64,000 nucleotides of DNA, from assembly GCF_900174485.1 (NCBI RefSeq), contig NZ_LT837803.1, forward strand, positions 2,953,195-3,017,194, read 5' to 3'. This document shows positions 45,380-57,193 of this stretch, one piece after another. The position numbers were made by a program, and so were the translations under genes. The notes under the pieces are model-generated. The model had not been told where the DNA came from. It ran no database searches and was given only the letters and a program-made list of their open reading frames with translations. This stretch comes from Sterolibacterium denitrificans. Its GTDB lineage: Bacteria > Pseudomonadota > Gammaproteobacteria > Burkholderiales > Rhodocyclaceae. Every line of letters begins with the position of its first letter. Within the stretch, counting starts at the first letter, position 1.

Positions 45380-46240
45380 ATGACCACCGCCAACATCATC
45401 GACGGCAATGCCCTGTCCACTTCCGTGCGCGAGCAGCTCGCCGAGCGCGCCGCCGCGCTCAAGGCCAAGGGCGTGACGCCTTGTCTGGCGGTCATTCTGG
45501 TCGGCGAGGATCCGGCTTCCGCCGTGTATGTGCGCAACAAGGTGAATGCCTGCGAGAAGGCGGGGCTGCGTTCGCTGAAGGACGTGTATGCGGCCGACGT
45601 CGATCCGGCCGTGGTCATGGCGCGGATCGCCGAGCTGAATGCCGATCCCGGCGTGCATGGCATCCTGGTGCAGTTGCCGTTGCCCAAGCAGTTCGACAGC
45701 GACGCCGTGCTCGAAGCGATCGCGCCGGCAAAGGATGTCGATGGCTTCCATGCCGAGAACGTCGGCGCCTTGATGCAAGGCACGCCGCGCTTCATTCCCT
45801 GCACGCCGTATGGGGTGATGAAAATGCTGGAAACCGCCCAGGTGCCGCTGAAAGGCGCGGAGGCGGTGATCGTCGGACGCAGCAACATCGTCGGCAAGCC
45901 GATGGCGATGCTGCTGCTCGCCGCCGGTTGCACCGTCACCATCTGCCATTCGCGGACGCGCGATCTGGCGTTTCACACCCGACGCGCCGATATCCTCGTC
46001 GCCGCCGTCGGCAAGGCCAGGATGATCACCGGCGACATGATCAAGCCGGGCGCGACGGTGATCGACGTCGGCATCAACCGCCTGCCGGCCGAGCAAGGCG
46101 GCAAGCTCTGCGGCGACGTGGATTTCGCATCGGCCAGCCAGGTCGCCGGCCTGATCACTCCGGTGCCCGGCGGCGTCGGACCGATGACCATCACCATGCT
46201 GCTGACCAACACCATCGAAGCGGCCGAACGCTGCGTTTGA
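45380..46240 (+). CDS. folD: Methylenetetrahydrofolate dehydrogenase/cyclohydrolase
   Basis: A 286-residue bifunctional FolD that interconverts 5,10-methylene-THF and 10-formyl-THF with NADP. The catalytic [13 protein letters not shown] carries the Tyr and Lys of the active site. [11 protein letters not shown] and [12 protein letters not shown] are substrate-binding signatures. [15 protein letters not shown] is the dinucleotide-binding motif, and [11 protein letters not shown] ends the protein. The frame is open far upstream, but the ATG at 45380 fits the family start. purE follows 41 nt downstream; both supply one-carbon/purine metabolism. Confidence 0.95.
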   Translation: MTTANIIDGNALSTSVREQLAERAAALKAKGVTPCLAVILVGEDPASAVYVRNKVNACEKAGLRSLKDVYAADVDPAVVMARIAELNADPGVHGILVQLPLPKQFDSDAVLEAIAPAKDVDGFHAENVGALMQGTPRFIPCTPYGVMKMLETAQVPLKGAEAVIVGRSNIVGKPMAMLLLAAGCTVTICHSRTRDLAFHTRRADILVAAVGKARMITGDMIKPGATVIDVGINRLPAEQGGKLCGDVDFASASQVAGLITPVPGGVGPMTITMLLTNTIEAAERCV

Positions 46241-46281
46241 TTCCCGACCTCCTTACAACGCATCAGTCACAAGGAAGAAAC

Positions 46282-46773
46282 ATGGCTACTACTCCTCTCG
46301 TCGGCATCGTCATGGGTTCCGACAGCGACTGGCCGGTGCTGCGCGCGGCAGCCGAAACCCTCAAGGAATTCGGCATTCCCTACGAAGCGCGCGTGCTGTC
46401 GGCGCATCGCACGCCGGACGAAGCGCTCGACTACGCCGCCAGCGCCGCTGGGCGCGGCATCCAGGTGCTGATCGGCGCGGCCGGCGGGGCAGCGCATCTG
46501 GCCGGCGTGCTGGCCGCCAAGACCACGCTGCCGGTACTGGCCGTGCCGATGGACTCGGCGCTGCAGGGACTGGATTCGCTGCTTTCCATGGTGCAGATGC
46601 CCGGCGGCATCCCCGTCGCCACCTTCGCCATCGGCAAGGCCGGGGCGACGAATGCGGCGCTGTTCGCGGTTTCCATCCTGGCGCTGCAGGATGCCGGAAC
46701 GGCGGCCAAACTGGTCGACTTCCGCAGCCGCCAGAAAGCCAAGGTACTGGCGAAGACGCTGGATCTGCCGTGA
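46282..46773 (+). CDS. purE: N5-carboxyaminoimidazole ribonucleotide mutase
   Basis: 163 residues, class I Pur[14 protein letters not shown] phosphate-binding start, LSAHRTPD catalytic His region and [15 protein letters not shown] loop. It converts N5-CAIR to CAIR in purine synthesis. AAGGAAG lies 7 nt before the ATG. The usual partner purK is not adjacent; instead the Sua5-type gene overlaps the stop by 4 nt. Confidence 0.95.
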   Translation: MATTPLVGIVMGSDSDWPVLRAAAETLKEFGIPYEARVLSAHRTPDEALDYAASAAGRGIQVLIGAAGGAAHLAGVLAAKTTLPVLAVPMDSALQGLDSLLSMVQMPGGIPVATFAIGKAGATNAALFAVSILALQDAGTAAKLVDFRSRQKAKVLAKTLDLP

Positions 46774-47831
46774 ATTCACTGGGCCGCAATCTCGAAGCAG
46801 CGGTTGCGGCACTGCAGGCCGGCGAGCTGGTCGCCTTTCCCACCGAGACGGTTTACGGTCTTGGCGCGGATGCGTCGAATCCCGCGGCAGTGGCGAAGAT
46901 CTTCGCCGCCAAGGGCCGCCCGGCCGACCATCCGCTGATCGTCCATCTGCCCGGCGCCGATGCGCTGGATCGCTGGGCGCGCGAGATTCCCGAAGCCGCC
47001 CGGCGGCTGGCCGCCGCTTTCTGGCCGGGGCCGCTCACCCTGATCCTGAAGCGTCAGCCCCAGGTGCTGGATGCCGTCACCGGCGGGCAGGATACGGTCG
47101 GCTTGCGCGTGCCGGATCATCGTCTGGCGCTGGCGCTGCTGCGCTCTTTCGATGAAGCCAGCGGCGGCCTGGGGGCCGGCCTGGCCGCCCCTTCGGCGAA
47201 CCGTTTCGGCCGCATCAGCCCGACCACGGCGGCGCATGTACGCGAGGAACTGGGCGAGCAGGTCAAGGTGATCCTCGACGGCGGCCCCTGCATGGTCGGG
47301 ATAGAGTCCACCATCGTCGATCTGTCCAATGAGGTACCACGCATCCTGCGCCCCGGCGCCATTACGCACCAAGCGCTGGAGCAGGTGCTGGGCCAGCGCC
47401 TGACGCGCGATGCCGTGACTGCGGCCACGCCGCGCGTCTCGGGGTCGCTGGCCGCGCATTACGCACCGCGCACGCCGCTGCGTCTGGTCGGCGCCGCCGA
47501 CTTGCCCGCCGTGCTGGCGGCAGAACTGCAGGCCGGACGGCGCTGCGCCGTGCTGGCGCAACATGCGCCGCAACCGGCCACGCTGCCCGCAAACTGCCAT
47601 TGGGTACGCACGGCAAGCCGTGCCGCCGACTATGCCCAGGCGCTGTACGCCACGCTGCGCCGCTGCGACGACGGCCAGCACGATCTCATTCTGGTGGAAA
47701 CGCCGCCGGACGCCGAAGTCTGGCGGGCAGTGACCGATCGCCTGCAGCGCGCCGCCCACGGTTCGGGGGCGGAAAATGAAGGAATCGAAGGACTAGTAGA
47801 AGTGCCGGCGCCGGCTGGCCGAGAGGGATAG
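46770..47831 (+). CDS. L-threonylcarbamoyladenylate synthase (Sua5 type)
   Basis: 353 residues from a GTG that overlaps the purE stop. An N-terminal YrdC domain (about 1-205: [42 protein letters not shown]) is followed by a C-terminal Sua5 domain (about 225-350) linked through [16 protein letters not shown]. It makes threonylcarbamoyl-AMP for the universal t6A37 modification of ANN-decoding tRNAs. It is the long Sua5 form rather than the single-domain TsaC. It converges with the outer-membrane protein gene 4 nt away. Confidence 0.92.
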   Translation: MNSLGRNLEAAVAALQAGELVAFPTETVYGLGADASNPAAVAKIFAAKGRPADHPLIVHLPGADALDRWAREIPEAARRLAAAFWPGPLTLILKRQPQVLDAVTGGQDTVGLRVPDHRLALALLRSFDEASGGLGAGLAAPSANRFGRISPTTAAHVREELGEQVKVILDGGPCMVGIESTIVDLSNEVPRILRPGAITHQALEQVLGQRLTRDAVTAATPRVSGSLAAHYAPRTPLRLVGAADLPAVLAAELQAGRRCAVLAQHAPQPATLPANCHWVRTASRAADYAQALYATLRRCDDGQHDLILVETPPDAEVWRAVTDRLQRAAHGSGAENEGIEGLVEVPAPAGREG

Positions 47832-47835
47832 GGAT

Positions 47836-48570
47836 TCAGAACCGCGCCGTAAGGCCGAGCGTCACCAGATCGATGTCGGTGCTGCCGGTCACCTCCCGCT
47901 TGCCGACCTTGCCGAAGCGCTCGGCTTCGGCGCGTATGCCGAGCGTATCGCTGATGCGGTAGCTGGCGCCGATGCCGATGTTGGACGACCATTTGGATTC
48001 GGCGCCATTCCTGGTGGAACCGAACGGATTGTGTTTGATGTTGAACGGCAGGCGCTCGGAAGTGTCGAGCGTCTGCATCCGGGCATGGATGATCCCCAGC
48101 TTGCCGAACACCGACCATTCTTCGTCGATCGGATAGATGCCGACGCCGGCGATATTCCAGCCCTTCACACGCGCCTGGCGATGCGCGGGATCGAACGTGG
48201 TGGTGATATCGCCGAGCACGTCAGGAAACGGAGAAGGCGTGAGGGTTTCATAAGAGGTCTTGTAAGTGAGCCGGCCAAGATCGACATAGCCCCCCTCGAT
48301 TGCAAAATGCGGGGTGAATTCGTAGCCGAGCTGCAGCTTGTAGCCATGATCCGACGAGGATACCGTCGAGTCGATTTTGCTCACATTCTTCAACGAGCTT
48401 CTGACGATATTGTCGACGCTGTCTATCATCGGCTGATCCGCAACCCGGGTCGTGCCATAGGCCGCGACGAGATACATGCTGCCGGCCATTTCCAGCGCAT
48501 GCGCCGCAGGAGATACCACACACAGGTAAGCACCGGCAACGCAGGTAAGACGAGCAAGGTGGCGTTTCAT
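47836..48570 (-). CDS. OmpA/OmpX-like outer-membrane beta-barrel protein
   Basis: 244 residues from the ATG at 48570, supported by GGAG 7 nt upstream and a signal peptide starting there (KRHLARLTCVAGAYLCVVSP, then AAHA-LEM). The open frame upstream to 48762 is ignored because it runs into the rplU promoter region. The mature part has about eight amphipathic strands (YKLQLGYEFTPHFAIEGGYVDLG, WNIAGVGIYPIDEEWSVFGKLGI, WSSNIGIGASYRISDTLGIRAE) and the terminal Phe of BAM substrates. Small-porin or adhesion role unknown. Divergent from rplU. Confidence 0.75.
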   Translation of the reverse strand: MKRHLARLTCVAGAYLCVVSPAAHALEMAGSMYLVAAYGTTRVADQPMIDSVDNIVRSSLKNVSKIDSTVSSSDHGYKLQLGYEFTPHFAIEGGYVDLGRLTYKTSYETLTPSPFPDVLGDITTTFDPAHRQARVKGWNIAGVGIYPIDEEWSVFGKLGIIHARMQTLDTSERLPFNIKHNPFGSTRNGAESKWSSNIGIGASYRISDTLGIRAEAERFGKVGKREVTGSTDIDLVTLGLTARF

Positions 48571-48715
48571 CGATGACTCCGCAGGCGCGTGGAAAAGCGC
48601 GATCTTACCAAAATCCGCGCGCCGGCTGTGCGTCCCCGTATGCCAAGCGCACGATTTTTTCTCTGTCTGGCAGGCGTAGCTCCCTGAAAAGACGAATTTT
48701 TCAGGGCAATCCACT

Positions 48716-48743
48716 TTGACCGCGAGGAAGTTCCATGTATAAT
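48716..48743 (+). promoter_or_regulatory. Promoter of rplU-rpmA
   Basis: TTGACC (48716-48721), a 16-nt spacer and TATAAT (48738-48743), with the GTG-free leader beginning near 48750. A strong housekeeping promoter in the expected place for ribosomal protein genes. Confidence 0.75.
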
Positions 48744-48781
48744 GGCCGACCCTTAGCAGCATTCTTCAATTGGAGTCCATC

Positions 48782-49093
48782 ATGTATGCGGTCATAAAAA
48801 CCGGCGGCAAGCAATATCGCGTCGCAGCCGGCGAAAAACTCAAAATAGAACAGATACCGGCTGATGTGGGCGCAGAAATCACACTGGATCAGGTGCTCAT
48901 GGTCGGTGAAGGCGAAAGCGTCAAGATTGGCGCCCCCGTCGTCGCTGGCGCCAAAGTGACCGCCACGGTGATTGCGCACGGCCGCGGTCCGAAAGTCAAG
49001 ATCTTCAAGATGCGCCGGCGCAAGCATTATCAAAAGCACCAGGGCCATCGTCAAAACTATACCGAGATCCAGATCAGCGGCATCGCTGGTTAA
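48782..49093 (+). CDS. rplU: 50S ribosomal protein L21
   Basis: 103 residues, the normal length, starting [15 protein letters not shown] and carrying [21 protein letters not shown] near its end, the L21 signature. The four-codon upstream extension from a TTG is not used, since GGAG lies before the ATG at 48782. Binds 23S rRNA together with L20. Followed by rpmA after 34 nt. Confidence 0.97.
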   Translation: MYAVIKTGGKQYRVAAGEKLKIEQIPADVGAEITLDQVLMVGEGESVKIGAPVVAGAKVTATVIAHGRGPKVKIFKMRRRKHYQKHQGHRQNYTEIQISGIAG

Positions 49094-49127
49094 CTGGTCA
49101 ACGGCCCAACTTCAAGGAGCCTGAATC

Positions 49128-49388
49128 ATGGCACACAAAAAAGCAGGCGGCAGTTCCCGCAACGGCCGCGACTCACAGGCCAAGCGCCTCGGCGTCAAGC
49201 GCTACGGCGGCGAAGTGGTTCCGGCTGGCAGCATCATCGTGCGCCAGCGCGGCACGCAGTTCCATGCCGGCGACAATGTCGGCATCGGCAAGGATCACAC
49301 GCTCTTCGCCAAGGTCACCGGCGCCATCCAGTTCGCGGTCAAGGGCCCGATGAAGCGCAGGACGGTGAGCATCGTTCCCGCAGCGTAA
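49128..49388 (+). CDS. rpmA: 50S ribosomal protein L27
   Basis: 86 residues starting [20 protein letters not shown] with the family signature [16 protein letters not shown]27's N-terminal tail reaches the peptidyl-transferase centre. AAGGAG is 9 nt before the ATG. A strong terminator follows 27 nt after the stop, partly separating it from obgE. Confidence 0.97.
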   Translation: MAHKKAGGSSRNGRDSQAKRLGVKRYGGEVVPAGSIIVRQRGTQFHAGDNVGIGKDHTLFAKVTGAIQFAVKGPMKRRTVSIVPAA

Positions 49389-49415
49389 CTTGTAATTTCT
49401 GGCCTTGCCGACAGC

Positions 49416-49446
49416 AAAAGCCCTATCGCGACGATAGGGCTTTTGT
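49416..49446 (+). terminator. Terminator after rpmA
   Basis: A perfect stem AAAAGCCCTATCG / CGATAGGGCTTTT with a 3-nt loop, followed by GTGTTT. It would end or attenuate the rplU-rpmA transcript ahead of obgE. Confidence 0.88.
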
Positions 49447-49494
49447 GTTTATGCGCAGGATTACGCGCGGAAAAAAGAAACAGAGAGTAGCTGA

Positions 49495-51688
<2,194 letters not shown>

Positions 51689-51739
51689 ACGCAGGCCCCG
51701 GCAGGAAGCCCGGGGCACCCGGAATTTCCGTCCCGAGCC

Positions 51740-52897
<1,158 letters not shown>

Positions 52898-52962
52898 CTA
52901 TCAGGCACCGCCCGCGAAGCCGCCTATAATCGGCCCTTTCCCTTTCATCCACGGAGCGGCAG

Positions 52963-53514
52963 ATGGGATACCGTCTTTCCAAGATCTACACGCGCACCGG
53001 CGATGCCGGCACCACCGGCCTGGGCGATGGCAGCCGCACCGGCAAGGACAGCCTGCGCATCAGCGCCATCGGCGATATCGATGAAACCAACACCGTCGTC
53101 GGCATACTGCTCTGCGAAGAGATCCCCACCGATCTCGTCGAACTGCTGACCGGCATCCAGCACGACCTGTTCGACCTGGGTGGCGAATTGTCGATTCCGG
53201 GGGCAACCCTGCTGGGCGCCAATCAACCCGCGCGCCTCGAAACCGCCATCGATCACTACAATGCCACGCTGGCGCCGCTCAAGGACTTCATCCTGCCGGG
53301 CGGCACCCGCGCCGCCGCGCTGGCGCACCAGGCGCGGGCGGTCTGCCGCCGGGCCGAGCGCGCAGTCGTGGCGCTGGGCCATGCCGAAACCATCTCCGAC
53401 ACGGGGCGCCAGTACCTGAACCGGCTCTCCGATCTGCTCTTCGTCCTTGCGCGCCATTTCAACCAGGCGGCCGGCCGCGGCGACGTGCTCTGGCAAAAGG
53501 GCAAGAATGCCTGA
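52963..53514 (+). CDS. ATP:cob(I)alamin adenosyltransferase (PduO type)
   Basis: 183 residues. The N-terminal ATP-binding loop YTRTGDAGTTGLGDGSR is diagnostic. FILPGGTRAAALAHQARAVCRRAER contains the conserved catalytic Arg and Glu, and the NRLSDLLFVLAR helix closes the family core. It transfers adenosyl to cob(I)alamin to give coenzyme B12 for mutases such as methylmalonyl-CoA mutase. Five-helix trimer, cytoplasmic. Single gene, divergent from the lipocalin-like gene. Confidence 0.95.
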   Translation: MGYRLSKIYTRTGDAGTTGLGDGSRTGKDSLRISAIGDIDETNTVVGILLCEEIPTDLVELLTGIQHDLFDLGGELSIPGATLLGANQPARLETAIDHYNATLAPLKDFILPGGTRAAALAHQARAVCRRAERAVVALGHAETISDTGRQYLNRLSDLLFVLARHFNQAAGRGDVLWQKGKNA

Positions 53515-53585
53515 CGCCGGGATGTCGGGATGTTGAGATAGCGGCGTAAAAATGCTCGCTGCGGGTGATCAACCGCCGGCAGCAC

Positions 53586-56500
53586 TCAGGCAAAGCATTT
53601 GTCGTCCAGCAGCAGCGCCTCGAACGCTTCCGGCGGCAAGGGGCGCGAGAACAGATAGCCCTGGCCATAATCGCAACCGACCGACGCCAGCAGATCGCGC
53701 TGGGCGGCAGTCTCGACGCCTTCCGCAATCACCTTCAGCCCGAGTTTGTGCGCCATCACGATGATGGCTTCGGACAGCGCCATGTCGCCGGGATTGTCGG
53801 TCAGATTACCGATGAAGGATTTGTCGATCTTCAGGTAGTCGATGTCGAATCTGTTCAGATAGGCCAGTGACGAATAGCCGGTGCCAAAGTCATCCAGCGC
53901 GACCTGGATGCCGACATCGCGGCAACCCAGCAGGGCGCCGACGATCGCCGGATCGGCATCGAGCAGCAGGCCTTCGGTGATCTCGATGGCAATCGTGTTG
54001 CCGGGCAGCCCCAGTTCTTCCAGATGCGCCAGCCAGCCGATATGTCCGTTGGCCTCCTTTTGGAACTGCACCGGCGATTTGTTCACGCTGATCTGGAACT
54101 CGCTGTGCCGGCCGGTTCTCCAGCGTTGCGCCCAATGCACCGCCTCCCTGAAGACCCACTCGCCGATCTCGTGGATCATGCCGGTTTCTTCGATGAGCGG
54201 AATGAACTCGTCGGGCATGACCATGCCGCGCTGGGGATGCTGCCAGCGCAGCAGGGCCTCGGCCTTGACGATGCGGCCCGTCGCCAGCTCGATCACCGGC
54301 TGGAAATACACCCGGAACTGCTCGCCGGCGATTGCGCCGCGCAGGTCGGTGATCAGGCGCAGCCTGTTCTGTGCCGATGCCTGCAATTCAGGTGTGAAGT
54401 AGCTGTAGCGATTGCGCCCGAGGGTCTTCGACAGATACATTGCCTGGTCGGCATTGCGGAACATTTCATCGATCCTGTCTGCATCTTCCGGATAGAGGGT
54501 GATGCCGATGCTGGCGGAAACATAGACCTCGTCTTCGCCCAGCAAGAAGGGATTCGCCAGGCTGTCGAGAATGTCGCGGGCAATGCGCTCGACGATGACA
54601 TTGTCGCCATGCGCCAGATCGGCAAGCAGCACGGTGAACTCATCTCCACCGAGGCGCGCAACGGCATCGGTTTCGCGCACGCAGCCGACGATGCGCTGCG
54701 CGGCTTCCAGTAACAGATGGTCGCCGGTGTCGTGGCCGAGCGTGTCATTGACTTCCTTGAAGCGATCGAGATCGATGAACAGCAAGGCAAGCTGCGTTCC
54801 GGCACGCCGCGCTTTCTTGATTTCCTGACCAACACGCTCATGGAACATGCTGCGGTTGGGCAGCTGGGTGAGCGCATCGAAATTCGCCTGACGCCAGATC
54901 AGCTCCTCGGTCTGCTTGCGATTGGTGATGTCCGAGAACAGCGCCACATAACGGTACGGCTGGCCATTTTCGTCGAAGATGGTATTGATGCTGATCAGCG
55001 CAGGGTAAATATCGCCGTTCTTGCGATGATTCCACAGTTCGCCATGCCAGTGACCCGTCGTGTCGATGGCACTCTTGATTGTCTTGAACATGTCCGCATC
55101 GATGTTGAATATCCTTACCCGGTGGCCGATGACCTCCTCGGCCTCCCAGCCGGTAATTTGCGTGAATGCCGGATTGACCGTGATGACCCGGCCATCGGCG
55201 CCGGTCACCGACATGGCTTCGCTGCTGCTTTCATACACCATCGCAGCCAGGCGCAACTCCTCTTCGATGCGCTTGCGCTCCGTCACGTCACTGCCGACGC
55301 CGCGATAGCCCATGAAACGTCCTGTGGCATCGAAATGCGGCTCGCCACTGATGCTGATGATGTGCGACTGGCCATCGCCGGCGGGAATGGAAAACTCGAA
55401 ATTGCGGAACGACTTGCGTTTCTCGATCCGCTCGCGATGACGTGCCAGCGCTTCAGGATCGTCGTGGTTGGAGAGAATTTCCCAGCGCGTCTTGCCGATG
55501 GTCTGCTCCGAAATGGCCTTGACCTGTCCATAGGCCGCACCGCCGGAAATCTCCGTGAACCGGTAGTTTTCGTCCTGCTCCCAGTACCAGTCCGCGCTCA
55601 TCTGCGTCAGGCTGCGGAAGCGCTCTTCGCTGTTGTGCAGCGCTTCCTGCATGTTCTTGATTTCGGTGATGTCGGTCGTGATGCCATGCCAGACGATACT
55701 GCCATCCGGCAGTTTCTCCGGTTTCGCCTCGGTCAGCACCCAGCATGTGCCGCGCCCCGGCCGTTCCAGCCGATATTCAAGATGCCACGGCTCGATGTTC
55801 CGTGCCGATGCATGGAATGCGCCCATGACCGCCTCGGCATCGTCGGGATGCAAAAAAGCCGATACCCGATGGGCATCTTCCCGAATCTCGGCAGCCGACA
55901 GGCCGTACAGGTCCTGGACGCTATCGCTGACGAAGGGATAACTGATCCGGCCATCCGGATCGAGCCGGAACTGAAAAATCACGCCCGGAACGTGGGCGGA
56001 AATCTTGGTCAGCAGATCATGACCTTCCTGCAACCGGGCCGCCAGTTGCTTGCGTTCCGTAATATCGGTGACGATGCCGAGCACATCGAAGTCGGGACTA
56101 TTCGGCGTAAGCGTCACAGCCAGCTCGATTTCGCGCCGCTCGCCCGACTTGGTGACGATGCTGGTTTCGTAGCGTGAGCTCTCCATGTTGCCGGCCAGCC
56201 GCTTGTCGTGTTTGCGTTGAATGCGCTCCCGCTCGTCCGGATGGACGCCGACGTCAATCACGTTTGGCACCGCGTACAGCTCATCGATGCTGTAGCCGGT
56301 AATCGTCGCAATTGCCGGATTGACGAACACCATGCGCCCGTCACGCAGGGCAAACAGCCCCACGCCGGCATCGACATGGGCTTCGAGCAGGGCGTCGCGC
56401 GTGGCCTCGGCGCGCTTGCGATCGGTGATGTCGATATTCACGCCAATCAGCCGCAAGGGCTTCCCGGCCGCATCGCGATGGGTGATGATGGCATGGCCGA

Positions 56501-57062
56501 GCACCCATTTCACGCGCCCATCCTTGGTCAGCATGCGAAATTCGTGCTTTGGATTGGCCAACTTGCCGGCGAGCATGTCCTGCAATTGCTCGGTCAGTCG
56601 CGGCATGTCGTCGGGATGGATGCGCTGCATCCATCCATCGGGCCGATGACCGACCTCACCCTCGGCAAATTCGACAATGTCGTACCAGCCCTTCGAATAT
56701 TGGACGAAGTCGGCAGGAATATCCCAATCGGTGATGCCGGCCTTGATTCCCTCCAGTGCGAGACTCCAGCGCTCCTCGCTCTGCTTGAGGGAGGCATGCA
56801 TGTCATCCATCAGGTATTGCGCAAGCTCGCGGATATGGATCAACGCCAGGGTCAGACCGAACACCAGCACGCTGATGAGCAGGCCGGAAACCAGCATCAG
56901 CTCTTTGACTTTTGAAGGCCCGCCCAGTATTTCGGCAACGCCGAAATACCAATAGCTCAATGTGATCGCCACCAGCACCGCCAGCATGGCCCAGCCGATG
57001 CGTCCCGCCCAGCGGATCGCATCGGCCCTGGATACCGGGTGTGAAAGCGTGGACTGTTTCAT
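53586..57062 (-). CDS. Membrane multi-PAS GGDEF-EAL protein
   Basis: 1158 residues. Two TM helices near the N-terminus (about 25-47 and 56-80) are followed by five PAS/PAC domains (about 96-222, 223-345, 346-473, 480-600, 601-720), GGDEF (about 725-890) and EAL (about 895-1150). GGDEF is canonical (ARLGGDEFTVLL), with RETD inhibitory site just before it. EAL is canonical (AEALLRW, DDFGTGYSSL). There is no large periplasmic sensor, so signals would be read by the cytoplasmic PAS domains (redox, light, ligand or O2; no ligand residue can be identified by eye). Followed downstream of a second GGDEF-EAL gene on the same strand, 132 nt away. Confidence 0.92.
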   Translation of the reverse strand: MKQSTLSHPVSRADAIRWAGRIGWAMLAVLVAITLSYWYFGVAEILGGPSKVKELMLVSGLLISVLVFGLTLALIHIRELAQYLMDDMHASLKQSEERWSLALEGIKAGITDWDIPADFVQYSKGWYDIVEFAEGEVGHRPDGWMQRIHPDDMPRLTEQLQDMLAGKLANPKHEFRMLTKDGRVKWVLGHAIITHRDAAGKPLRLIGVNIDITDRKRAEATRDALLEAHVDAGVGLFALRDGRMVFVNPAIATITGYSIDELYAVPNVIDVGVHPDERERIQRKHDKRLAGNMESSRYETSIVTKSGERREIELAVTLTPNSPDFDVLGIVTDITERKQLAARLQEGHDLLTKISAHVPGVIFQFRLDPDGRISYPFVSDSVQDLYGLSAAEIREDAHRVSAFLHPDDAEAVMGAFHASARNIEPWHLEYRLERPGRGTCWVLTEAKPEKLPDGSIVWHGITTDITEIKNMQEALHNSEERFRSLTQMSADWYWEQDENYRFTEISGGAAYGQVKAISEQTIGKTRWEILSNHDDPEALARHRERIEKRKSFRNFEFSIPAGDGQSHIISISGEPHFDATGRFMGYRGVGSDVTERKRIEEELRLAAMVYESSSEAMSVTGADGRVITVNPAFTQITGWEAEEVIGHRVRIFNIDADMFKTIKSAIDTTGHWHGELWNHRKNGDIYPALISINTIFDENGQPYRYVALFSDITNRKQTEELIWRQANFDALTQLPNRSMFHERVGQEIKKARRAGTQLALLFIDLDRFKEVNDTLGHDTGDHLLLEAAQRIVGCVRETDAVARLGGDEFTVLLADLAHGDNVIVERIARDILDSLANPFLLGEDEVYVSASIGITLYPEDADRIDEMFRNADQAMYLSKTLGRNRYSYFTPELQASAQNRLRLITDLRGAIAGEQFRVYFQPVIELATGRIVKAEALLRWQHPQRGMVMPDEFIPLIEETGMIHEIGEWVFREAVHWAQRWRTGRHSEFQISVNKSPVQFQKEANGHIGWLAHLEELGLPGNTIAIEITEGLLLDADPAIVGALLGCRDVGIQVALDDFGTGYSSLAYLNRFDIDYLKIDKSFIGNLTDNPGDMALSEAIIVMAHKLGLKVIAEGVETAAQRDLLASVGCDYGQGYLFSRPLPPEAFEALLLDDKCFA

Positions 57063-57193
57063 TCGTGCCGTTTCAGAGAATCAAATAGCAACTTTTCAGT
57101 CTGGAGCAGTACAAAGCGCGTACCCGCCGCATGATGAGAGCAGCATATTCTATACCTGAGAATACGGGAAAGCCGGTGACCGACGAACTGACG